This document shows, piece after piece, positions 37,463 through 49,172 of a stretch of DNA of 64,000 nt (its first letter is position 1; each line of letters begins with the position of its first letter). Under the pieces are notes generated by a model. The model was not told the origin of the DNA. It saw only the letters and a list, made by a program, of their open reading frames with translations, and searched no databases. The DNA is from Haemonchus contortus (lineage: Eukaryota; Nematoda; Chromadorea; Rhabditida; Trichostrongylidae), in the NCBI GenBank assembly GCA_000469685.2, contig LS997563.1:40712468-40776467 (forward strand), in the 5' to 3' direction. The position numbers and the translations under genes were made by a program.

Positions 37463-40268
37463 TTTCTATATCTTTTTATTTCGGCCTTTTTCCTAAATAC
37501 ACTAGTTTCAGTTCAGATTTTTGTACAAAGCGTCATAGATTCTAGTTTTCCCAAATATTTGACCCAACTGTCGTCCAGTGTCTTTGATCCACGTAGCATA
37601 CTTCTCCAGTTTATACTGTGAAGTTAACCTGTAGCTTTACTGTGATTTTGCTGTGTCTGATTTTCTCAAAGACCTTTTTGAATGTTTGAATTTCAACCTT
37701 CGGCGACTGTATTCATTAAAATCTGTCGCACCTGGACAATTTCGTAACCATCCTCAACTACAACTAGTGGTACGGCAGATGATTTGCTGTACTGTGTGAT
37801 TCGGCCTTCCTTGCCATTTCCTGATTTAGCTCTTCTTTTTTCCTTTCTGCCAGATGGGTAATTGAGTTTCTTCGGGAATTATGAACGAGCAACTTGCACT
37901 TACAGTGTATTCAGTGATTGCTAAGCTGTAGCGGTAGGGGTAAGTCTCCGATGGAGCACACTGGTTCAGAGTTTCTTTTTTAGTTAAGGTATGGACGAGG
38001 CTGAAGTTACAGAATCATTCCATTCGAATTCCAGTTCAATCTGATTCAGTATAAATCATCTAAAAAATCATTATAGTCTGCAAGCTGCATTGACCTTACT
38101 CATATAGCAGAATGGAATGCTACTGATCAGTTTTTTCAAACTAATAATGCGTTCTCAAGGGAATTTGAAATATTTCCTGCGAAAGACTTCGAACTCACAC
38201 TTCCTGATTCACTGCATAAACACCTGCCTTTTGAGTCATACTCCAATTACTAATTTCGACGCGAAAAGTGGCGCTTTTAGGGAACAATTCGAGGCATTCC
38301 TTGAGTAACAATTCGAGGCATTCCTTAAGTAAAGGTGTTGCATATACGTTTGTGGCCTTCATCCGAAAACTAGTCAACCAAAATCATAAACACGCTATTC
38401 GTCTTTTCGCGTAGTCGCTTCCCCGAAGGCAGTTACCATTGAAAGCTGGCTCGTCTATAATAACCTCACTTACAATACGAATCTGGTTTATGATTGTGGT
38501 ATAATACCTTTACATCTTTTGACTAATTATTATCACAAATGTAATAACTTCGCGTAGAATTCATTCTTTGAATTCCCAAAAGCTTTTTGTTCAAGATGCG
38601 TCTTTTCAGCATCAACCTTACACCCAATCTGTCTTGTCGACAGATCACCTTCTACCCGATTGTCCACTCGCGAGTCCCGAATATTCACCAAATACAGGCA
38701 GGTTTCTGTATTTCCTTTCCTCTGTTTGATTTTCTTACTGTGACTGCGAAGTGTGTCGATTTTAAAGGTGATCGATTGAACAACAATCAAAGTGATGTTT
38801 GCGATTTTGCAAGCGGGCGGCCTTTAGCTAAAGGTCCTGCAGTTATTGTGGACACCATTGTTCGTAGCCCTACCACGTTTTCGGGTACCATGTGTGTCAC
38901 CGCTCACTGTGAAACGTCTCATGCTCATCATGGTAAACATCAGAAATGCATTATTCTTTGACGTAATTTTTGCAATCATATGTCACTTCTATCTGTGTGA
39001 GTTTTACATGCAAATGTGCAGCCGGCTGTGATTTTGGGACATATATATATTCGTTGTAACTGTTGTTTTGCTCATGCAACCGTCTTTTTTGCTTTTCTTT
39101 ACATTTTAACTTATTTTAACCTCTGTTTTACGAATCGTCATACCTGGTCAGGATACAGTAATTCGTGAGTGATATTTTCTTATCATACACTTTGTCTCAG
39201 ATTCCATAATGCATACTGTGAAGCTTTACAGCTCAAGCTAAGTGCTTGTGCATGTGTGTTTTACTTGTCACTTAGATATCCGATGGGTCTCAGTTTCTTG
39301 TTGATTTCTATTTATACTACATTACTATCTAGTATTCGCACCCAAGTATAAAGTAATTAGAATTGGTGCGCCGATCCGTTGTCTATGTTTTCTACTGAAT
39401 GACTTTCGAAACGAGAATCATAGACATACCGAGTCTTAATTATATACTATGCCATCTGTGTATAAATAATTGAAGAAACTTTATAAACGTGTAATATACG
39501 GTGGAGATATGTCGGGTATATCACATACATCACGTAGAAGCTTGACGGTTTGAGGTAGTACCGATTGAATAAGTGATGGTTGAAGGGAGATGCATGATAG
39601 TAGAGGATTTATCGTTTGTGAAATCTGTAATGGAGATATTGTTGCAGTTGCCACAGCCTAGTGGGAAAATGTATAGGGTTTTCAAAAAGCCGGTGGAAAA
39701 GGCCGTTTAAAAGGCGATGTTTAACGCTGAGACATTTTTTCCTTAACCTTGTTCTCGCAACGTCAGTAGGCTCAGCTACTCTCAAACCTAGCAGAAAAGA
39801 ATTTTCCCTGAAAAGGTGATCAAGAAGGGTTATAAACTGACCAACAGATGGACGATAGGCTCTGCCTCGTTGTTTATTGCAAAGATAACATGATCACCAC
39901 CGGCTATGCACGTGAACGGTCCACCCATTTCGTTATGGTAGCGAATGGTCTGAAATATGGTAGGGTAAGCTTAACGATACAGGACATAGGTGCAGACTTA
40001 CTAGGTGAAGGTTGCATAACATTAAATTAATAAGAAAAGTTAACAGTTTGTTGATCAGGTCCTATATCATGGAGGTTACTGTAGTGGATAGACTTGAAGC
40101 TCTCTCGAAAAGGGCTCGAAACGAGTTGTTATTGAAAAGATGATTCCTTGGTGAGTTGGGTAGTCCGGTGGTAGTGGATATGGTCAAAAGCAACAGACAT
40201 CTCTTCCATTTCAAGGAGAAACGAATCGATTACCTTTATCAGAATGAAATATGGTGGAACAGTGAATT
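37463..40268. other. Region between convergent genes (TESK and HDAC)
   Basis: No exon was recognised. The open frame at 38587-38961 (+) lacks splice context. A 24-bp tandem duplication lies at 38283-38330. The 3' UTRs of both genes should be here. Confidence 0.4.
38283..38330. repeat. 24-bp tandem duplication
   Basis: AACAATTCGAGGCATTCCTT followed by GAGT or AAGT, twice in a row, one mismatch. Confidence 0.8.
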
Positions 40269-43200
40269 TCAATGGCTCGCCTTATAAGAATCTGTTCCCT
40301 GGTAGCCTGCAATGATTTTGCGCAACTCCTCACTGAACTCCGCGACTACTTCACTGCTCCTTTTGGAGTAAAGACCACGAGTTGGAAACGGTAAAGTGAA
40401 CTGTCGAGTTCCTTCATACTCAGCAGGTTCGGGAGGCTGCAAAATAGCTGAGCATTGTTTATTTTAAAAATGCCCGAGAGAACATACCATAACATCATTA
40501 GGAGTTGGCTTCAGAAGCTGCTTTATTGTATCGAGCAGAGCTAGGGTTGGATAAGTTGTTCCGAAAACCTCGAACACCCGATTGATCACTGGGGCAAGCG
40601 ATGGATTCAGTGGCTGCAATGGAAAGAAAACTGATTTTTGACATGATCATGAAAACCAATTCTGTATTACCTCGAATTTCACGGGAGGTATTTCATAGCC
40701 ATATAATGCTGCCATGACCCATTCAAAATCAGCAGCGATTGAATCCAAAAAGTAACCGCCCTCAAAAATCATGGCCATTGGTATACCCCATGACATCAGT
40801 TGACGTGTAAGTGTAGCATAACCTGCAGGGGTCAATCGCATTTCACCTTCAGGGTCGCCTGAATTGTAAAGAATTAATGAATTTTCAGGAGGGTAGCTTG
40901 TAACACACCAACCCAATGCAGCATCGAAACCACATGAGACGAGTATGATATCGGGTTTGAAATCGTTGATAATGGGATGGACAACGAGTTGGAAGATTGC
41001 CAAATAGTCAGAGTCACTCATACCAACGTCATTGAGAGGAACATTGACGGTGTTCGCAACTATAAATAACAGGAAAGGAATCAATGAGATTGGTACTCAC
41101 CTCTTTGATAAGTATAAAAAGCATGATCTAATAAATCAAGAGAATTAGGTTTAGTAAGAAAGTGGAATACTCACATTTGGTCTGTACAGCACTCTGTGGT
41201 AGATTCGGCCAGAAATGGCCATGTTGAAAGCGATGAATTGAGATCAACCGAATTCGGACGTCATCACTTATACACTCCTGAGTCCCCTGACCAGCATGAA
41301 CATCCCAGTCCACAATCAAAACTCGTGAATGCCCCCGTTTCAGAGCCTAAATTAAGAGTTAAGAATTCTTGGCCTCGTCGAGATTCCTCAACTTCCTCTT
41401 CACTTGAATTCTTGGTAAGTTCTTCAAATCTCGTGGTTATCTCAAACGCCTAATAACGCCTAATGTTTTCGCCTAATAACGTAGAAACCACCCTTTTTGG
41501 AAAGAAGGCAACTTACGTGTTTTGCCGCAAGAGCCACATTGTTGAATATACAAAAACCGCAACCTTTATCAGGAAATGCATGGTGTCCAGGGGGACGTAC
41601 GGCCGCAAAACCAGATTTCCTGCAAAGGAATGTAATAAGCACCGTTTGGAAAGTAGTCATCTCAGGTTGTTTCCCATTCAAATATGCTTGTTCTTATTTT
41701 TTTTGCAAAGAATAATGATCAAAAATTACTGCTCTCCTCTCAGTTGAATGAGCTTGATTCTTTGACTTCGCAGAGCGATTCATTTCATCCTCCTCTTTAT
41801 GATCCTTAAGTAAATTGAAAAATTACCCGGTGCGGTTAACTGCATCTATCAGTTCAAAGACACAACCTGCTGCAAGCATTGAACAATCAAATGTGTTCCT
41901 GTTCACATAAATGTCTTCATAATGCGATGAGAATTCTTCCAGTTCTTTCTGAAAGCTCACTGAATCGAAATCGGGAGGCAACGTCATTAACATAGAAGTC
42001 ATAAATTTTTATAACAGTTAGGTACGTGTAACTCCCCAACTTCATTTCAACTTATCCGAGTTTGATTGCGGGCGACTGAGAAAGTATTATAGCACCTACG
42101 GCTTACCTCGTTCATATTTTTGGTCCGCTTGATTTCAGAAATATAGTGCTTTGTATGGACCATCTCGATTTCTTCTTCAGTAGCAGCTCTTGGTTGGAGT
42201 CGCTCCACTGCTGACGAAATGTTGTACTTCTGCAATACTATCAGTGGCGTACTAATGCGATACTAAGAACACCCAAGAACCCTATTGTTCTGCTCTTCTC
42301 TCTCAGACAAGTGGTGACCTAGCATTCATATAGGGTCAGCGAAAAATCGCTCTCCGCTCATCGAAGCTCGTCTCAAAAAAGGTCACTGTCGTTCAACACA
42401 AGACAGCTGTCGCTGCTGAGTGAATCAGTTGTACTTAATTATTGTTACTAAGGAAGCTGCAGACGACAGAAGCAGGGGGAGGGGGTTGCAAGTGCAAGCA
42501 CTTTAACTATTCAGTGCACCTCACTTTTGCATTCCTGGGAGTTGAGAGATTGTGAACACCTTTCATCGGAAGGAAGAAATTATAAGGAAAGAAGAACTAA
42601 TACGAGATGCATGACAAATTAAGAATTGAATCACTTAAGTCAGGGCAGTTCTAGGTTGTTAGTGTCATGACGTGCACCGATTTCCTTGGCTGTTTTGGCG
42701 GAGGCGCTATAGTGGGAAAGGGGTTGGAACGAGAGGGGAGAGTGGAGGGGGGGGGGGGGGGGTGATACTCTATGAGACACACAGACCAGGGGTGGAATCC
42801 TGGATTGATATATGCTCAATCCTCAGGCCAACCAAGCTCTCTATTCTCCGGGGTCTTCGTCTGGAAGAATGAAAGCACTGACTCGTACATCGGCTGGTCA
42901 CCACAAGACATTGTATAATATTAACTGGATACGCATTCAAACCGCCGTTACAATTCTGAATGAAAATCAAATGCGGAGCGCATAATAGTGAAGGGGAGAG
43001 ACCGATTAACACTAGACCTTTATATTTCCGGCTTTCTATGCACTGTTCTGATATGAAAATGATAAGTACGCACGTTTATTATTTCGTTATTCAATCCATA
43101 AATTAGTCATATTTATATTAAATGTAGTCAGCAAAAAGCCCGTTAGAAGCTCGACGGATATGAAGGGAACGAAAAGTATGCAGTAATGTAACCGCTGAAA

Positions 43201-43369
43201 AAATTTAAGGCACGTCATCTAGATAGGGAAATCTGACAAAGTCCTTCAACAAAATCGTCCTCACCTCTAATGTATCCAAAATTACTTCGAGCCTTTCAGG
43301 AACTTCAATATGGTACGTATCCCATGGACAGTAATGTTCCAACATAGCTCGATCCGAGATGAAAAACAT
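40269..43369 (-). CDS. hda-10: Class II histone deacetylase, single catalytic domain (hda-10-like)
   Basis: Zinc-dependent lysine deacetylase, HDAC6/HDAC10-like. Ten exons keep phase: 43265-43369, 42107-42229, 41827-41948, 41517-41619, 41175-41346, 41101-41127 (a 27-nt microexon), 40913-41059, 40671-40858, 40488-40613, 40269-40436; 426 aa, only one catalytic domain. Motifs in order are [55 protein letters not shown] and [10 protein letters not shown]. The two active-site His (GHH), the zinc ligands (D and H of DVH, D of GFD) and the Tyr of GGY are present, but the usual second His of DVHHG is Ala. It follows ING3 on the same strand. An acceptor at 43405-43406 could take a spliced leader. Intron 1 holds a SINE copy and a 16-G run. 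The hda-10 name rests on remembered C. elegans synteny. Confidence 0.92.
42747..42762 (+). repeat. Run of 16 G
   Basis: Uninterrupted poly-G inside a purine-rich stretch in HDAC intron 1 (C-rich in the transcript). It could form a quadruplex on the plus strand. Length may be unreliable in the assembly. Confidence 0.8.
42770..43016 (+). repeat. SINE-like dispersed repeat
   Basis: Shares GGAATCCTGGATTGAT, CCAACCAAGC, GAATGAAAGCACTGACTCG, ACATCGGCTGGTCACCAC and AAATGCGGAGCGCAT with 51060-51300. The GAATCC block resembles a pol III B box. Confidence 0.55.
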
Positions 43370-43404
43370 TTTCTGACCTGTATTTCTCCGTGAACTGAGT
43401 AATT

Positions 43405-44289
43405 CTATAAAAAAAAAGGTACGGCAAGCAACCAAGTGAGATCGGTTCCAACTTTGCTGTTTCATTTTGTTACTCAAAAGTTCGCAGTAACTCAACGTCA
43501 TTACATGGCATCCAAGTCATCTCTACAGTCGATCTACACATCGCATATGAGAGTTATTTATTATTGACCATAATCAATTAGTTGAGAGTGAAACTCATAA
43601 AGGTTATATAATGTTCATTATATGTACAATACAAAATCTATGACACGGACATTACATATTGGATATCAGTAAGTCACACCTCCAGGGTATATAAAAAGAT
43701 CATGTAATGTAGAGAGAACATAAAAAATTGCTCAACTGAGGATTATCCAATGGTTCTCTACTAAATGCACTAACACCAACTACAGAGATCGCCTATAAAC
43801 TCTGTGCTGAAGAACCTAATATAGTTCCATGAAAAGGTTATGTTATCGCTATAAAGTAAGCGCTATTATGGAATAATAGAAAAATGACAAATTCAACTAA
43901 ATTACCGAATCGTGCTAGTGCAAAATAAGCTTAGGTGCTGCATGCAGTGCAACGTTTCCAAGTGATGTTATTTGTGCAAAAATAACGAAGAGATGAGGAT
44001 AAAAAATGAGTAGTATATATAAGGAATTTACCAATGGGAATAACTTCATCACCAACCCGAATAAATAATAATACTGAATAATGGAGTGGGTGATGCAGTA
44101 GAACGGTAGTGACGCGGATGAAGACTGGATTTTTTGGAACAAATACCAGAAGTCGTAATCACACCATAAAAGAGAGATGGATATTAGATGCAGTACTCAA
44201 GTTTCATGTGCCCCTTGAACCTAATTGGCAGAACTGAAGGCAGAACCGAATGTAAATTTGGTTAGGAGATAGAGCAATAATTGGAAAAT
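43405..44289. other. Intercistronic region ING3 to HDAC
   Basis: AT-rich, no exon recognised. Both flanking genes are on the minus strand. Length (0.9 kb from stop to ATG) is long for a nematode operon spacer, so joint transcription is uncertain here. Confidence 0.4.
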
Positions 44290-46785
44290 TCACAAAACAG
44301 TAGTTGCAGAAACAGCGCCAATATCTCCCGATTCACTTCTTCTTGCGCGTTCATCCACGCAGTGAGGGCAATACCATCGACCTTTTGGAGTTGCTGATAT
44401 ATTTACACATGGATAGTGGAACCACTGATAAGGGCACTGCAAAACAAGGAGATGGAAAACAAGTAGATCCAGCAACTGTTTTTTAACCATACTGCTTACC
44501 GCCTTATTATCACAGGCTACCATATCACCATAGCTCTTCTCATTACAAAAACACCATTTCCGTTTCGAGTCGTCCCCTTCGTCGTCATCTTCCTCGGAAA
44601 TTGGTACTGTAATACAGCACGTTATTACTCTGTGTGACAATCTGCTCTCCAACATACTTTCGTCATCTTCCTCCGTGCTAACATCAGCAGTATGGGGAGC
44701 GTCGATGCTGCGATGATAATGATGGCGCTGACGCTGCACCGCCTCCTTGAACATTTCCTGCACGCGTGATGTTAATCTAGGTGATCATTAATTTTAAAAA
44801 CATACATTCAATGGACCACGACAATAAGATCGTCTTGAATCTATTAAAACTTACTTTCTCGGTCTTCCATGGCGGCTCTCTGGACCTACAAATGTAGGCA
44901 TAGTGGTAGGTGTTGTTGATGGGGTTATTTGAGCGGTTGAGCACAAACTCTGAAGTCAACATAACAGTTGAAATCAAGACATAGACATAAGAAAGAAGAA
45001 CACGAAAAAAAGTGAAAATCACTCTTATATTACTCAGATCATAAGGAATCAGGAAACCTGCCGTTCCCACCTGCTACTAGCTACTATTCTACAGAATCCT
45101 GATGTCCACCCCACCATTCGCCAACGATGCAGATATTAGAAAGCGCCCGCCCATGAGAAATAATAAACACTGATGCGTGCTTTCAGAAACAAATAATGTG
45201 TGTTTGAGTCATGTTGATTATAAAGACTATCCGGGCACTCTCTAAGTAATAGACTACTGATAATTTAGCAAGAAATGCAGCAAGATGCATAGAAAAAAAA
45301 ACTAGACTCGATTAATAAATGATTTTTTCTCATGTTCTTGAGTAAATCTATACCGTGGGCGTCAGAGCCGAAGAAGGAGGTTCCTCCATAACAGGAAGAC
45401 TGGAAAGAGGGGTCCAACCTAAAAGTAATGACATAGAAGGCTAAACAACTCAAGAACCAAATTCTAAAAGCTCTTACTTTTCTCGCTTACAGCTGGAGAA
45501 ACTGCATTCGTATACACTGCTGATGGAGCTGATTGTGATGTTTTTAAGCCAACCGAGGTTGAACGGCGCTGTAACACAGAAGCGTAAAGTTTTGATTACC
45601 AGGAATCAACGTAAGAGAAATCGCTATACTCGTAAAACTCGCGAATCAAAAAAACTTCATAGTGACTAACCCTCATCGCAGTATATTCATCTACAGGAGT
45701 TTTTTTGCTTCTCACTGGACCGGCACCAGACACCATTGGAGATTCTAACTGTAACGAAGATGACTTTTTCGCCTGAACCAACAAATCAATGAGTATTTCG
45801 TACCTCCTCTTCACCGAGAGTGAATTCGGTACGAATATAGTTGCTCAAAGTATTTCCATCGGTGCTCACTCTAAACAGACTAGCAAAAAATAAATATTTC
45901 AGGCGATGAAGAAACTTCGCAACGAATGTAAGCTTCACCGTAGAACAAAAAAAAATTCCGGCTATTCAAAAGAGAGAAAAAACGGAGCGAAAAACTAAGA
46001 TTTTAAAAATACCTGGGCATTTTCGCTTGAGGTTCGGCAAAATTTTCAACTGAGCCATTGGTCAGCTTTCTTTTTCGTTCCTTTCGTAGTGCTATCAGCG
46101 ACTCACAGTAATTAGCAAATCCTAAACAAAATATGACACCAGTAGTCGCGGAGGTAAAGGTAAAAGGTCTTAGGCAAACGTACGGGTCTCAATGACTTCT
46201 GTAATTCCTGGATTATCCGCTTCAAGCTCATATTTAAAATGGGTTTTTTCTTTATCTAGGTATTGCATATACGTTTCCAGGACTTCTTGCATTCTTTCAG
46301 CAAGGGAGACTTTCATTTCACCCAAAAGTCGGAGACGATTGTATTCCTTAAAGCAAGATTTGCGATAACAGAAACTGCCGTGAAATAGTAGGCATTGTAA
46401 TACTAGTAAAAAGAGTATGTGACCGACAAGCTGAACGAAGTTCATAGCACACCTTTTGGAGCTCCTGATAGCGATGCTGCTTTTGTTCCTCAGTAAGTTG
46501 TCCTCCACAGTCGAAAAATTCAATCAAAGCTTGCCGATTTTGCGCAAGGCCGGCTGAAATAGACGTAGTAGCGATACACCTACATTAACTCAACTCAAAA
46601 TTTTGAAAACAGAATTCAATTTAAAGTTCTCACCTTCAACCTGCATGTCTATCTGACGCATTTCCGTACATCGCTCACGCAACTCGGCAGGGAGCTCATC
46701 CAGCACTGCAACTTAATGTTTATATGAAGTTCAAGAAAAAGAGACAAAATTCCTTACTTTCTAGGAAGTCATCCAGGAAAAGCAT
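44290..46785 (-). CDS. ing-3: Inhibitor of growth protein 3 (ING3), PHD-finger chromatin reader
   Basis: Subunit of NuA4/TIP60-type histone acetyltransferase complexes; the PHD finger binds H3K4me3. Twelve exons keep phase: 46758-46785, 46634-46705, 46453-46553, 46184-46346, 46013-46121, 45804-45879, 45671-45772, 45478-45568, 45354-45418, 44855-44949, 44500-44776, 44290-44436 (441 aa; human ING3 is 418). The N-terminal ING helix region starts MLFLDDFLEMLDELPAELRE and includes KYELEADNPGITEVIE. A Ser/Thr-rich linker leads to GRPRKLTSRVQEMFKEA. The C-terminal PHD has all eight zinc ligands (WCFC, VACDNKAC, WFHYPC, WYCPHC). The second PHD cysteine pair is split by the last intron. The ATG is 206 bp after the NDUFB8 stop, typical of a nematode operon. 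Confidence 0.95.
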
Positions 46786-46954
46786 CTTAGGAGTGCTGAC
46801 GCTGGCTCGACGTGGCTAGCCTAGTTATTATGCAGTTTTGACAGTACAACTGATCCGAAACGCATCGCTACATATCTAACGATGAAGTTATGAAAGATAG
46901 GTGGTACAGAAACCATCAACATTTAGAAATTCTTATTAACTATGGTTTGCATAA

Positions 46955-46960
46955 TTTATT
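46955..46960 (-). promoter_or_regulatory. Polyadenylation signal of NDUFB8
   Basis: AATAAA on the minus strand 31 bp past the NDUFB8 stop and about 170 bp before the ING3 ATG, a spacing like that of SL2-type operon junctions. Confidence 0.55.
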
Positions 46961-46991
46961 CACACTGCACTACACAAATCTACATGTATTC

Positions 46992-48166
46992 TCAATCTAG
47001 TAACTCGAAAGAATAATTTGTAATAGGATATCTCCTCGCATCTTCGAATGGAAAAGCTCTATAGAAGTCATACGGATACTGCTTCGGCATCTGAAAAATA
47101 AAAGTGGACATCGACTAGTAAAGGAACTAAGAGTGCAACCCAAGTCCCAGAGACGGGCAGTGAAACTTACAACTGGGTTCTTCCAGCGCAACGCATTCGG
47201 ATCTTCATTGGTAACAATCCACGCGAAAATGGCTATTGGCACAAGTACCCTGAGGGCCATGATGATGGAGCCCCACCTGAAGTAACTTTTTAAGAAGACG
47301 AGAAAGAATGAGTGCTCCTAAAACCGAGAAACGTTTCCATCAGATGAAAAGCACATTGAAGAGAGAATACTGGGTCACAGTTAGAACACAGAACTGCTTT
47401 TCATGCTTGCTCGGCGCCCCAACCAATCTCAGAGATCACTCAATACAAACCATGAAATGACCAGATTCTATGAGACATACGTCGTGAAATCTTCGGCCTC
47501 TAATCCAGTGAATGTCAGACGATCACCTCGGTAACGCATCATATCAATGGGAACCTGAAAATTGGTATAGTTTTGTGCTTAACTTGCACTGAAACTTCGC
47601 ACACAGAAGCTTACCATTTCGCCCCAGTTTCTTCTATTCTGACGATCAGTCCAATCCTCGTAGGGATCCTTGTGGTCAAATGTAATGATTCCCAAGTCGG
47701 GATAGTCGCCTGCATATCGAACAACATCGTCTTGATCAATCGGTTTATAGTCTTCTGGACGGAGTCCGTACCTGGATTGTTCAACGGAAAGTAAGCATAG
47801 AAACATATGAAAGATAGTAAACTGAGAATGTAAAGATGAGAGAGAGAGGAAATAATGCCACTCAACAGAAATCGTACCTACACGAACTTACTTCAAAGCG
47901 GCAGCGCGTCTTTCCTCATCGTTTGTTGGATATTGTCCAGGTTTGTGATCACGTGGATACCATCCCTCAAATGTAAGAGGGCCACGTACTGAAATGGAAT
48001 CAAGAGCTCTTGAAACTAAAGAAGAACTAAAGAACTAAAAAGAAAATATAAAAGAAAGCATGGTAGGTAGAGGGTGCCGAAAAAACGAGTAGATCTACTT
48101 ACAGGCGAGGATACGAGAGACGTGCAGCGACCTTCGGGAGATGGCCCGCAAAGGTGGAGCTAACAT
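46992..48166 (-). CDS. NDUFB8: NADH dehydrogenase (ubiquinone) 1 beta subcomplex subunit 8 (NDUFB8)
   Basis: Accessory membrane-arm subunit of respiratory complex I in the mitochondrial inner membrane. Six exons keep phase: 48103-48166, 47892-47988, 47615-47771, 47481-47554, 47171-47276, 46992-47090; 198 aa. The first exon encodes an Arg/Ser-rich amphipathic leader (MLAPPLRAISRRSLHVSRIL), a likely mitochondrial presequence. Family motifs follow: GWYPRDHKPGQYPTNDEERR, YGLRPEDYKP, DYPDLGI, NRRNWGEMVP, then one membrane helix (IIMALRVLVPIAIFAWIV) and a short PKQYPYDFYRAFPFEDARRY tail. A CTCTTCAG acceptor 3 bp before the ATG could be a trans-splice site. It is the first gene of the minus-strand cluster. 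Confidence 0.95.
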
Positions 48167-49172
48167 ACCTGAAGAGTGTGAGTAAAGTTAGTGACAGCCA
48201 TTTGACACGAATGTTTTGCGAGTCTTAAAACGTAGAACAGTCGGATATACACACAACAGCTCCAAGAAAAAATCACATAAGTCATAGATCATTACTGCCG
48301 ATTTTAGATATCTCGCTTTTTTACACCCTCCTTTTCTCCAGCTTAGGTATATCTCGTTGTTAATTGGTGCCATTTTTGCTCCCCTTCTCTTTGCAAGAAG
48401 CACTGATTCAGTTCAAGACTAATGTATTAAATGACTCAGGTCCACATAGAAATAATCTGCACCGTGTTCCTAGACTGACTGTGGATAGTTAAGGGCACAA
48501 TAGATTTAACAGCTCAAAAATAAATTGATCAGGAATAAACTGTAAAATATTTAATCCCTTCCAGCCTCAGGGTCTCATCATATGAATATTTTTCCAGCAA
48601 GTCAATTGGTGACCGTTAAACACAGAGGCAAAAGAGAGAGAATTTCCGACCAGATACTAAAAATAAAATGATCCGAACATAAATTATGTTTACAATAATC
48701 GAATGCCTGCCTCCTAAGTACTTCGATCGTTATCCGTTTCGTTTCTGACTTTTTTTTTACCGAATTGACGTTGGCATCCATTTCAAGTTTTAAACATGAA
48801 ATTCTATCTGGACAGGCAATAGCTTCTCACAATAGCTACATGATGCATGATAAAACCTTTAAAAAGCTGCTAAATTGCTTGTGAACGAATCCAGTTGCTA
48901 GGTAACGTCCAGCCTTTACCACTAACGATTTCAGCAGTCAGCTTTGTACCATATAAACATTCGCGTCAAAAAAAACAAACCACAACGCAAGGTCAAAACT
49001 AGTGCTACTTATGTTTGAGCTTGATGTGAAGAAGTAGAGTAAAGAAGTAAAACTGATTTTCACAAAGGAAAATTTAACGATAGCGACCGTCACGAAAAAT
49101 CGATTGACTGTCTGGACTGCACTTGCGGCTAAAACACACCCGTTACGCCAATGTCGCGTTCTTATCTTACCA
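48167..49172. other. Upstream region of the NDUFB8-ING3-HDAC cluster
   Basis: No exon recognised. Promoter of the cluster is expected here; no specific motif could be assigned. Confidence 0.35.

Noticed and set aside
39550..39575. TGAGGTAGTA, identical to the start of let-7 family microRNAs
   Set aside because: Neither flank holds a complementary arm able to form a precursor hairpin, and the match stops after 10 bases.
41196..41453. 85-codon plus-strand frame
   Set aside because: Antisense shadow of the HDAC exon at 41175-41346.
44612..44633. Possible 22-bp GT...AG intron inside the ING3 exon 44500-44776
   Set aside because: Too short to splice, and the exon is open in frame through it.
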